This document shows positions 1 through 5,922 of a DNA stretch of 5,922 nt, piece after piece; positions within the stretch are counted from its first letter, which is position 1; each line of letters begins with the position of its first letter. The position numbers were made by a program, and so were the translations under genes. Source of the DNA: SURF-24 sp964537965 (GTDB taxonomy: Bacteria > Bacteroidota > Ignavibacteria > Ignavibacteriales > SURF-24); assembly GCA_964537965.1 (NCBI GenBank), contig CAZIDB010000271.1, forward strand, positions 1 to 5,922, read 5' to 3'. Under the pieces are notes generated by a model that saw only the letters and a program-made list of their open reading frames with translations, was not told where the DNA came from and ran no database searches.

Positions 1-954
1 ATGCTTGATGGAATTGATAACGATTGGAAAATGACAAATGAGCACTCAATTTCCTATCCATATTTACCACCCGGTAATTACATTTTTAAAGTTAAAGCAA
101 AAAGCAGTGACGGTATATGGAGTGAAAATATTGCGCAGATTGTATTCATAATTAATCCACCTTTCTGGACGACATTTTGGTTTAGAGGTATTATAATATT
201 AATTGCTGGTGCCTCTATTTATCTTTTTTATGTTTATAAAACAAAGCAAGTTAAAAGAAGAAATATTGAATTATCTTTGATGGTTAAAGACAGAACCAAG
301 GAACTTGAGCAGGAAAAAAATAAATCTGATGAACTCCTTTTAAATATTCTTCCGGATATACTTGTTAACGAATTAAAACAGAATGGTTTTGTACAACCAC
401 GTGAATATAAAAATATTTCTATTATGTTCACTGACTTTAAAGGCTTTACATATATTGCAGATGTTCTGCCGGCAGATAAATTAGTAAATGAGTTGAATGA
501 GATTTATAAAGAATTCGACAAGATTATTGAAAAGAATAAAGTTGAAAAATTAAAAACTATTGGTGATTCTTACATGATTGGTGCCGGTCTTCCGGTTGAA
601 ACCGAGGATCATGCCATTAAGATAATTAAGACAGGACTTGAAATGCAGGAGTATATTTGTGAACGTAATAAAACTTCTGCTATCAAATGGGATATGCGTG
701 CCGGTGTACATTCAGGGAATGTAATTGCCGGTGTTGTGGGCACAAAGAAATTTACTTATGATATTTGGGGTGATACTGTTAATATTGCAAGCAGATTGGA
801 GAGTGCAGGATCACCTGGTCAAATAAATATTTCGGCATATACTTATATGTTAGTCAGGGACCATTTTATTTGTGAATACAGGGGAAAAGTATCTACTAAA
901 GGGAAAGGGGAATTAGATATGTATTTTGTTAAAGAGCAAAAGGACATTGACTAA
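1..954 (+). CDS. Transmembrane Y_Y_Y-domain sensor with class III adenylate cyclase output (5' truncated)
   Basis: Probable membrane receptor that makes cAMP from ATP in the cytoplasm. Visible residues 1-51 match the end of a Y_Y_Y domain (LDGIDNDW, then YLPPGNYIFKVKA and DGIWSE), the periplasmic module that usually follows a beta-propeller in Bacteroidota sensors. A transmembrane helix follows (about 59-79), then a charged coiled coil (about 80-112) leading into the LLLNILP linker typical of cyclase transducers, then the catalytic domain (about 135-311). The two metal-binding aspartates are present (D145 in FTDF, D189 in TIGDS). K185 and D254 sit at the adenine-recognition positions, where guanylate cyclases have Glu and Cys. 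N261 and R265 of the NIASR motif and the KGKG segment at 300-303 are intact, so the enzyme looks active. The ATG at base 1 falls within the Y_Y_Y domain and is almost certainly an internal Met; a propeller and signal sequence are expected upstream. The ATP preference is inferred from residues only. Confidence 0.9.
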   Translation: MLDGIDNDWKMTNEHSISYPYLPPGNYIFKVKAKSSDGIWSENIAQIVFIINPPFWTTFWFRGIIILIAGASIYLFYVYKTKQVKRRNIELSLMVKDRTKELEQEKNKSDELLLNILPDILVNELKQNGFVQPREYKNISIMFTDFKGFTYIADVLPADKLVNELNEIYKEFDKIIEKNKVEKLKTIGDSYMIGAGLPVETEDHAIKIIKTGLEMQEYICERNKTSAIKWDMRAGVHSGNVIAGVVGTKKFTYDIWGDTVNIASRLESAGSPGQINISAYTYMLVRDHFICEYRGKVSTKGKGELDMYFVKEQKDID

Positions 955-1094
955 AACTCAAAACTTACTTGCTAAGTCAATTCAAATTTAATATGCAAAT
1001 ATTGTGATTCCTGATAATTGATATATTAAGGCACTTGATTTTAATCCAATGTTTATTAAAATTCACACAGGAAAAATTATTTATAGGTGCAGAT
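955..1094. other. Intergenic gap between the cyclase and T9SS cargo genes
   Basis: This 140-base AT-rich stretch holds no coding sequence I can support. An in-frame extension of the downstream gene back to a TTG at 1035 is possible but would bury the signal peptide. A promoter for the downstream gene probably lies here, but no box stands out from the AT-rich background. A 5-bp hairpin (963-967 with 973-977) lacks a T-run and is not a convincing terminator for the cyclase gene. Confidence 0.5.
1085..1089 (+). promoter_or_regulatory. Ribosome binding site supporting the start at 1095
   Basis: AGGTG lies 5 bases before the ATG at 1095. It is a moderate Shine-Dalgarno match. Together with the signal peptide that begins exactly at this Met, it favours 1095 over the upstream in-frame TTG at 1035. 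Confidence 0.5.
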
Positions 1095-2033
1095 ATGAAA
1101 AAAATATTTACGATTATATTTTTGTTTTTTATTTGTCAAAATCTTTTCTCTCAAGAAAAGATTGACACGGTATATTATACCTTTAATATTGTAAATCCCA
1201 ATACTGGTATTACTTCAGGAACAGATAATGGTTTCTTTCTTGAAGGTAATTATCTTACTATTAAACCTCAGGCTCTTTCAGACGCATATGCTCAGTGGCA
1301 AAATGTATATGATGCACTTGTAGGTTCAAATTTAGGGTTAGAAGTTGGTTCTCTGGACACAACAATCCTTCTTAATATTACCTTAAATGAATTAAGCTCG
1401 GTATCATCTTCATATGATGAAATTGCCGGACAAACGGTTTTTATGTATTTAGAGGTAGATGTACTTGAACGTGATCATTGGTATCAGGTCAATGATCATT
1501 ACTATTTTCATAACGGTAAGAAAGCTTTCATGAATATTCCTGTTACAACCGCTTTTCAGAATTTCTGTACATCGATTGGAATCGATATCAATTCTGGAAT
1601 TTCATTTGCTTATCTTGAAGTTGATAATTTGGGGAATGAATATTGGGAACCAAGCGGATTAAGCTGGTCAAAAGATACAGATACGATTAGGTTGAGCCTA
1701 GAACACTTTTCGAGATTTGCCGGTGGTGGTAAAACTCTTTCTTCTGTTGATAGAATGATTGATAAACCGGACGTATTCAATCTCAAACAGAATTATCCGA
1801 ATCCATTTAATCCAACTACAAATATTATTTACAGCATACCTAATTCCGGTTATGTGGAAATAAAAATATATAATGTTTTAGGTGCTGAAGTTCAAACTCT
1901 TTTAGCCCAACAAAAAAATGCCGGTACTTATGAAATAATTTTTAATGCAAATAATCTCAGTTCGGGTATATATTATTACACAATCCGCTATCAAAATCTT
2001 CAGATGACCAGAAAGATGATTTTAATTAAATAG
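1095..2033 (+). CDS. Secreted protein with T9SS type A sorting domain, function unknown
   Basis: A 312-residue exported protein. Residues 1-20 form a signal peptide (Lys-Lys, a hydrophobic core rich in Ile and Phe, ending NLFSQ). Residues 228-312 are a type IX secretion C-terminal sorting domain. It has NYPNPFNPTT at 233-242, the VEIKIYNVLGAEV strand at 254-266, a NLSSGIYYYTI segment at 287-297 and a C-terminal MTRKMILIK. By family knowledge such proteins cross the inner membrane by Sec and the outer membrane by T9SS, which removes the domain and often anchors the protein at the surface. The cargo region (about 21-227) matches no enzyme I recognise. It looks like beta-rich modules, with FxYLEVDxLxxxxW occurring twice and an EHFSRF strand at 203-208 just before the linker. 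I chose the start at 1095 because the signal peptide begins there; an upstream TTG (1035) would add 20 residues ahead of it. A terminator follows the gene closely, so it is probably the last gene of its transcript. Confidence 0.88.
   Translation: MKKIFTIIFLFFICQNLFSQEKIDTVYYTFNIVNPNTGITSGTDNGFFLEGNYLTIKPQALSDAYAQWQNVYDALVGSNLGLEVGSLDTTILLNITLNELSSVSSSYDEIAGQTVFMYLEVDVLERDHWYQVNDHYYFHNGKKAFMNIPVTTAFQNFCTSIGIDINSGISFAYLEVDNLGNEYWEPSGLSWSKDTDTIRLSLEHFSRFAGGGKTLSSVDRMIDKPDVFNLKQNYPNPFNPTTNIIYSIPNSGYVEIKIYNVLGAEVQTLLAQQKNAGTYEIIFNANNLSSGIYYYTIRYQNLQMTRKMILIK
1440..1646 (+). repeat. Two copies of a 14-residue motif within the T9SS cargo
   Basis: Bases 1440-1481 and 1605-1646 each encode 14 residues (116-129 and 171-184) fitting FxYLEVDxLxx[DE]xW. 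Eight positions are identical and one is a D/E swap, with no gap. Codons differ (for example TTA-GAG-GTA against CTT-GAA-GTT), so this is an old protein-level repeat rather than a recent DNA duplication. It suggests the cargo region contains two related beta modules about 55 residues apart. Confidence 0.6.
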
Positions 2034-2047
2034 AATTTTGGTATTTT

Positions 2048-2075
2048 AAAAACCGTAGTTATGCTACGGTTTTTT
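2048..2075 (+). terminator. Intrinsic terminator after the T9SS cargo gene
   Basis: AACCGTAG (2051-2058) pairs perfectly with CTACGGTT (2064-2071) around a 5-base TTATG loop. Three further A-T pairs extend the stem to 2048-2074, and a six-T run (2070-2075) follows directly. It starts 14 bases after the stop codon of the cargo gene. The A-tract on the left side means it could also work on the minus strand, though no minus-strand gene leads into it. Only 20 bases separate the T-run from the next start codon. Confidence 0.85.
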
Positions 2076-2095
2076 ATTTTATACGTGGGTATTAT

Positions 2096-3730
2096 ATGAA
2101 AGCTTTAAAAATCATTTTGATTGTTATTGCAGTTCTTTCCTTTTCTTCCTGTATTGATACGCCAAAAGATATGGTTTTGCCCAACTGGGATGTTGACGTA
2201 AATCTGCCGATTACATCAAAAACTTATACTTTAGTTGATATAATAGATCCTAATTCGAATCCTAACCTTACTATAAGCGGAGAAGCCGGCAGTGATAGTC
2301 TTTATGTTCTGATGGCAAATGATCTTGAAGATACTTCGCCAGTTGCTGATAATATAATGATTCCAATTAAAGTGATACCGGAAAACCTTGATATTTCAGG
2401 AACAGGTACCGGAAGTAATGATATTATTTACACACCGGATAAAGATTACAGAATTGATTCTGCTGAGTTTTATACGGGTTCATTTTACCTTGAACTTGAA
2501 AACCGGGATAACACTTCTTCATTAAATTATAAAATCTGGATTCCGGGTTTTAAAAAGAAAACTGACAAAAGCGTTTTAAGTATCGAAGGTTCACTTAATC
2601 CCGGTGAAATAAGGTATGCAGAATTACCGATAACAGATTACAGGTACGCTCAATTAAAAAAATATGCATATAACTCTGATTCAACACAAAGAGCTGATGG
2701 AATACTAATCAGGGGCAAAGCTGTTGTAAGCGGTACGCAGGAAATTAAATTTTATTCCCGTGTTGCAAATTCCAAAATTACTTTTAGCAGGATTGTTGGA
2801 AAAATTAAGAAGACAGAGTTAAGCTATCAAAAATCACGGTTCGACAATTCATTCGGTAAGCAGACAATTGGATTTAACTCCAAAATTAATTTTAAAAGTA
2901 TCAGGATGAATCTTTTAGGGCGAACGATTGGAACATTGAGAAATTTCAAAATTATTCTTGACTCACTTTCTATTATGGGCCAGAATAAATTATCAAATGG
3001 TTCACTCGGTTCTCCTTATTATTTGAGAATCCAGGGAAAAGAATATTTTACAGATACATTAATTGCCGGAACAGATTATAACAGGATATTTACGCAGACA
3101 AATACAAATCTTTCAGACTTCCTTTCAAAATTTCCTGACGTAATAACATTAGGAAGTAAAGTTATACTTGATAATATAACTCCTAATTCAGCTGGTGCAG
3201 TCTCAAATAAAGATTCAATCCGGTTTAATATTGACCTGACTGCCCCGATGATTATTTCTGTTGCAGATGCCGGATTTACCGATACTTTAGATGTGGATAT
3301 TTCTGATAATGACAGGGAAGATATTGTTAAAGGTAATTCTGCAAATCTTACAGTTGAAATTCAAAATTCAATTGCACTTGGTTTAATTGCAAAATGTACT
3401 TTTACTGACAGGAATTATAATCCACTGTTCAGCATTAAAAATTCAGTTGATAACAAGAATGAATTTTTAATTTCACCTGCCAGCGTTGATATTAATGGTA
3501 TTCCAATTTCATCCGTAAATACAAAACTAAATTGTGTTCTTGTTAACGATGATTTTGAAAAATTTAAAAATGCTGAGTTTATAATTATCGAATTGAAAAT
3601 CAGGTCAACAGGCAGTACAAGCAGTACATTCGGACCTTTTGTTCAGGTGAGGGCAAAGGACTGGCTGAAGTTCAGGGTTTACGGCGGCGTTAATTATAAT
3701 CTTGACCTTGAAGATGAAGGAGGGAATTAA
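2096..3730 (+). CDS. Predicted outer-membrane lipoprotein, function unknown
   Basis: A 544-residue protein with a lipoprotein signal: MKALK, a hydrophobic stretch at 6-15 and a lipobox-like SFSSC with the lipid-bearing Cys at residue 19. The mature part begins with an Asp/Pro-rich segment and a PNWDVDVNLPIT motif (29-40), which I recall from other Bacteroidota/Ignavibacteria lipoproteins, so the N-terminal region may be a shared module. The rest alternates hydrophobic and polar residues as beta-sandwich proteins do, without helical membrane segments or recognisable catalytic motifs. The C-terminal WLKFRVYGGVNYNLDL (523-538) reads as a final pair of strands. The start is fixed by the signal peptide; the region before it (GTGGGT at 2085-2090) is a poor Shine-Dalgarno. 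The stop lies one base before the barrel gene's ATG, so the two are almost certainly co-transcribed. A structural or accessory role with that barrel is inferred from position. No T9SS sorting domain is visible. Confidence 0.82.
   Translation: MKALKIILIVIAVLSFSSCIDTPKDMVLPNWDVDVNLPITSKTYTLVDIIDPNSNPNLTISGEAGSDSLYVLMANDLEDTSPVADNIMIPIKVIPENLDISGTGTGSNDIIYTPDKDYRIDSAEFYTGSFYLELENRDNTSSLNYKIWIPGFKKKTDKSVLSIEGSLNPGEIRYAELPITDYRYAQLKKYAYNSDSTQRADGILIRGKAVVSGTQEIKFYSRVANSKITFSRIVGKIKKTELSYQKSRFDNSFGKQTIGFNSKINFKSIRMNLLGRTIGTLRNFKIILDSLSIMGQNKLSNGSLGSPYYLRIQGKEYFTDTLIAGTDYNRIFTQTNTNLSDFLSKFPDVITLGSKVILDNITPNSAGAVSNKDSIRFNIDLTAPMIISVADAGFTDTLDVDISDNDREDIVKGNSANLTVEIQNSIALGLIAKCTFTDRNYNPLFSIKNSVDNKNEFLISPASVDINGIPISSVNTKLNCVLVNDDFEKFKNAEFIIIELKIRSTGSTSSTFGPFVQVRAKDWLKFRVYGGVNYNLDLEDEGGN
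3717..3724 (+). promoter_or_regulatory. Strong Shine-Dalgarno inside the end of the lipoprotein gene
   Basis: AAGGAGGG sits 7 bases before the ATG at 3732 and forms part of the last codons (Glu-Gly-Gly-Asn-stop) of the lipoprotein gene. It decides the start at 3732 over two in-frame upstream candidates, TTG at 3702 and ATG at 3714, which would add residues before the signal peptide. The arrangement favours translational coupling. Confidence 0.8.
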
Positions 3731-3731
3731 A

Positions 3732-5174
3732 ATGAAAAAGTCTCTTCTTTGTTTTTTATTTATTGTATTTTTTACAAGTAATTTATTTCCGCAGATTGGG
3801 TCTTACGGAGCAGGGGACGCACGATCTGTCGGTCTTGGAAAAACATATACTGCTTTAGCCAATGGTGTCTTTTCAATCGGGAGTAATCCAGCGAATCTTA
3901 TGCTGGATTCAAATCTGAATTGTGAATTATCTTCTGTTTTACCTTTTCCAAGTTTATATGCAAGAGCAGGTTCGGATTTTATAACAATCAAAGATTATAA
4001 TTATTTCTTCGGTGGGGTGGAAGATGCATCCGGAAAAACTGTCGGTAGATATTTAACTGCTGCAGATAAGGCAAGATTAAAATCTATTTTTGAAGACGGA
4101 GGTACTGTACTTGGAGATTTTGCAGTAACTTATTTCTCTTTTTCAATAAAGGTTGACGATAAAATCGGGGCATTTGCCTTCAGTATTAGTGATGTTGCCG
4201 GATCAAACTTTAATTTTCCGGAACAACTTATTAGTCTTGGTTTAGATGGAAACCAGGTTGGAACTGTTTATACTTTTGATGATGCAAAATTAAAAGCCTG
4301 GTGGTTAAGAAACTACTCATTAACTTATTCCCGCTCCTTCCCGGAATTAGAACAGAACATCTTTGAGAAAATATCTGCCGGATTGACTTTAAAATTAATC
4401 CAGGGATTTGCTTATGTAGGATCAGAAAAAGTTGAAACTTCATTATCAACAGGTGCGTACAACCAGATTATAGCCAACGGTAATACCGAGTTTTACTCTG
4501 CCTTCTCAGATGACTTTAATGTTAAGTATGATTTCGATTCAACTAAAACAAAAAAGGATGCCGATATCAGTCCGTTTCCTTCTCCAGCCGGTACAGGATT
4601 CGGTTTTGATTTCGGTTTATCTGCTGTGTTAGATGATATATGGACTTTTGGAATTTCCATTACCGATATCGGCAGCATCAACTGGACAGAAAATGCAGCG
4701 CGTTACAGTTCCAACACTGCATTTGTACTTAATGATATAACAGATAAGGATGAAGTTGATTCACTTAAAGATGCTCTTACCGGTAAAGGTGAATATGTGA
4801 ATGAAATTTCAACAGCACTTCCAACTGCATTACATCTTGGCGCCGCATTTCAATTAGATAAATATCTTAAAGGAAATTTCCCCGGTAGGATGTTGTTAGT
4901 ATTGGATTATCATCAGGGATTTAATGATCAGCCGTTGAACAGCACTAAGCCACGCTTCTCTTTTGGTGCTGAGTGGAAGCCAATGGACTGGATTCCTTAT
5001 ATACGAACCGGTTTTTCTTTCGGCGGTGCAGATAGCTTTGGCTGGGCGTTTGGGTTAGGAATTGATGCGAGTGTACTTGAACTTCATTTTGCCACACCAG
5101 ATTTTCAATACCTGTTTATTCCAAATGAAGCAAAAAGAATTTCACTTGCAATTGGTTCTAAGTGGAAGTTGTAA
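3732..5174 (+). CDS. Outer-membrane beta-barrel protein, DUF5723/PorV-FadL-like
   Basis: A 480-residue protein predicted to fold as a barrel in the outer membrane. Residues 1-21 are a signal peptide (MKKSLLCFLF start, ending NLFPQ). The mature N-terminus carries the signature of the PorV/FadL-like barrels of this phylum: GAGDARSVGLGKTYTALANG (27-46) followed by GSNPANL (50-56). Later segments fit DUF5723 proteins as I know them: TDIGSINW (311-318), ALPTALHLGAAF (362-373), the strand LLVLDYHQGF (388-397), and FSFGAEWKPMDW (409-420) leading into RTGFSFGG. The chain alternates aromatic and polar residues and ends ISLAIGSKWKL, consistent with a closing strand. The substrate is not evident; relatives include transporters and the T9SS factor PorV, but nothing here shows it is PorV itself. 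It lies one base after the lipoprotein gene and has a strong Shine-Dalgarno. The family call rests on motif memory, so the barrel is surer than the exact family. Confidence 0.8.
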   Translation: MKKSLLCFLFIVFFTSNLFPQIGSYGAGDARSVGLGKTYTALANGVFSIGSNPANLMLDSNLNCELSSVLPFPSLYARAGSDFITIKDYNYFFGGVEDASGKTVGRYLTAADKARLKSIFEDGGTVLGDFAVTYFSFSIKVDDKIGAFAFSISDVAGSNFNFPEQLISLGLDGNQVGTVYTFDDAKLKAWWLRNYSLTYSRSFPELEQNIFEKISAGLTLKLIQGFAYVGSEKVETSLSTGAYNQIIANGNTEFYSAFSDDFNVKYDFDSTKTKKDADISPFPSPAGTGFGFDFGLSAVLDDIWTFGISITDIGSINWTENAARYSSNTAFVLNDITDKDEVDSLKDALTGKGEYVNEISTALPTALHLGAAFQLDKYLKGNFPGRMLLVLDYHQGFNDQPLNSTKPRFSFGAEWKPMDWIPYIRTGFSFGGADSFGWAFGLGIDASVLELHFATPDFQYLFIPNEAKRISLAIGSKWKL

Positions 5175-5189
5175 AGTAAAATTTACTTT
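5173..5189. repeat. Perfect palindrome spanning both convergent stop codons
   Basis: AAAGTAAA (5173-5180) and TTTACTTT (5182-5189) are exact inverted copies around one central base. The dyad covers most of the barrel gene's TAA (5172-5174) and all of the permease's TAA (5183-5185, read on the minus strand). In RNA a few inner pairs would open to form the loop, leaving a short weak A-U stem. It might be a minimal bidirectional terminator, but it lacks the GC core expected of one. Confidence 0.45.
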
Positions 5190-5922
5190 GGTGTTCGCAG
5201 CAAATTAATTATTGCGAAAACAAAAAAGATAATATTTGCAGACCAGGCAGTAACAACGGGATCCAATACTCCGTTCTTACCGAATGCCTGGCTTATTTTC
5301 ATAAATCCAAGATAAATAAAAGTAAACAGAAGGCTAATTCCAAACTGAAGCGCCAATCCTCCGCGTCTTTTACCTGAAGCAAGCGGAAATCCTATAAACA
5401 CTACAATAAGACTCGAAAGAGCAAACGCAAATCTTGAATGGTATTCTATCAGAGTTCTTGTTGGGTCATTACCTGTCTTTAACTGATTAATATAAAAGTC
5501 ATATAAATCACTTGTCGTCATTTCTTCCGGTTTCTGCTGCTTTGTTTTAATATCAATGGGTTTGAAATTCAGATTAGTAATTTTTTCCTCATTAAATTTT
5601 TGCAGCACTTCCTTGTTTCCTGTGAAAGATCTTTTTACACCGTTGAAAATTGTCCAGTTCATTTTAAGCGTATCATATTTCATTCTTACAGCATCAATTC
5701 TTGTTACCATCTCAATAGGATTATTTTTGCTGAAATCCTGTATGCTTACTTTATGAGCCTGGTAACTGCTCATATCAAAATAGCCGATGCTTACTATTCT
5801 GGTTTCACTATCCTGGAAAAAAATATTGTATCCCGGTATTGGAATATTCTTTTTCATGTTGGTGATTTCAATTTTTACCTTCTCCTTGTTTGCAAGAGGA
5901 GTAACGTAGCCGCCAAAATAAA
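5183..5922 (-). CDS. LptF/LptG family lipopolysaccharide export permease (5' truncated)
   Basis: Membrane subunit of the Lpt ABC transporter (LptB2FG in the family's usual naming), which extracts lipopolysaccharide from the inner membrane and passes it to the periplasmic bridge. The reading frame stays open to the window edge: 21 codons precede the ATG at 5857 and encode YFGGYVTPLANKEKVKIEIT, the segment that normally follows the third membrane helix, so 5857 is not the true start. Of 245 visible residues, about 20-150 form the periplasmic beta-jellyroll, including PIPGYNIFF and NWTIFNGV. Three membrane helices follow (about 164-182, 189-210, 224-241), with FIGFPLASGKRRGG between the first two and GVLDPVVTAWSANIIF at the last. 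The first three helices, roughly 100 residues, lie outside. I cannot tell LptF from LptG on this part, so no symbol is given. It converges on the barrel gene with 8 bases between stops and belongs to a separate transcript. Confidence 0.9.
   Translation of the reverse strand, partial: YFGGYVTPLANKEKVKIEITNMKKNIPIPGYNIFFQDSETRIVSIGYFDMSSYQAHKVSIQDFSKNNPIEMVTRIDAVRMKYDTLKMNWTIFNGVKRSFTGNKEVLQKFNEEKITNLNFKPIDIKTKQQKPEEMTTSDLYDFYINQLKTGNDPTRTLIEYHSRFAFALSSLIVVFIGFPLASGKRRGGLALQFGISLLFTFIYLGFMKISQAFGKNGVLDPVVTAWSANIIFFVFAIINLLRTPK

Noticed and set aside
946..981. ATTGACT/AGTCAAT inverted repeat and a nested 5-bp hairpin after the cyclase gene
   Set aside because: The outer arms are separated by 22 bases, the inner stem is short and AT-rich, and there is no T-run, so neither makes a believable terminator.
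1002..1029. Sigma-70-like TTGTGA - 16 bases - TATTAA ahead of the T9SS cargo gene
   Set aside because: Each box matches only four of six consensus positions, and such matches are expected by chance in DNA this AT-rich; promoters in this phylum also often follow a different consensus.
1035..1094. Upstream TTG start extending the T9SS cargo by 20 residues
   Set aside because: It would place 20 non-signal residues before a well-formed signal peptide, while the ATG at 1095 has its own AGGTG and starts exactly at the signal peptide.
1472..1500. Two copies of TGATCATT, 21 bases apart, within the cargo gene
   Set aside because: Both encode parts of D-H dipeptides in the coding sequence, and two short palindromic words are too little to call an operator.
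4231..4681. Minus-strand open frames of about 60-70 codons within the barrel gene
   Set aside because: They lie antisense to a gene with a clear signal peptide and barrel motifs, and their translations show no domain or export signal.
5556..5756. Plus-strand open frame opposite the LptF/LptG gene
   Set aside because: It lies wholly antisense to the conserved permease; its hydrophobic look comes from the complementary codons.
5855..5857. ATG at 5857 (minus strand) as the start of the permease
   Set aside because: The frame continues upstream to the window edge and encodes the conserved VTPLAN segment of the family, so this is an internal Met of a truncated gene.

Overview
The window is AT-rich DNA that most resembles a member of the Bacteroidota/Chlorobi/Ignavibacteria group. 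The strongest clue is the protein encoded at 1095-2033. It ends in a type IX secretion (T9SS) type A sorting domain with the QNYPNPFNPTT signature, which is especially common in Ignavibacteria-like genomes. A PorV/FadL-like outer-membrane barrel, a Bacteroidota-style lipoprotein and signal peptides ending in LFSQ/LFPQ agree with this. The lineage is inferred from protein style; there is no rRNA or marker gene in the window.

Layout, left to right. (a) 1-954, plus strand: the 3' part of a membrane-bound sensor with a Y_Y_Y domain, one transmembrane helix, a coiled coil and a class III nucleotide cyclase whose specificity residues are of the adenylate type. Its 5' end lies outside the window. 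(b) 955-1094: a 140-base gap with no gene. (c) 1095-2033, plus: a secreted T9SS cargo protein of unknown function, closed by a clear intrinsic terminator at 2048-2075. (d) 2096-3730 and 3732-5174, plus: a two-gene unit with one base between stop and start. It encodes a large lipoprotein and an outer-membrane beta-barrel (DUF5723-like), and the second gene's strong Shine-Dalgarno lies inside the end of the first. (e) 5183-5922, minus: the C-terminal two thirds of an LptF/LptG family lipopolysaccharide-export permease, converging on the barrel gene with only 8 bases between the two stop codons. Its 5' end is cut by the window.

Four of the five genes concern the cell envelope: a secreted protein, a lipoprotein, an outer-membrane barrel and an LPS transporter subunit. 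The fifth is a transmembrane sensor likely to make cAMP. The lipoprotein and barrel are probably co-translated and may work together. A link between them and the T9SS cargo or the cyclase is only a matter of proximity. I see no mobile element, CRISPR array, tRNA or rRNA. Nothing here clearly forms a new defence or mobile system; the best candidate for undescribed biology is the lipoprotein-barrel pair.
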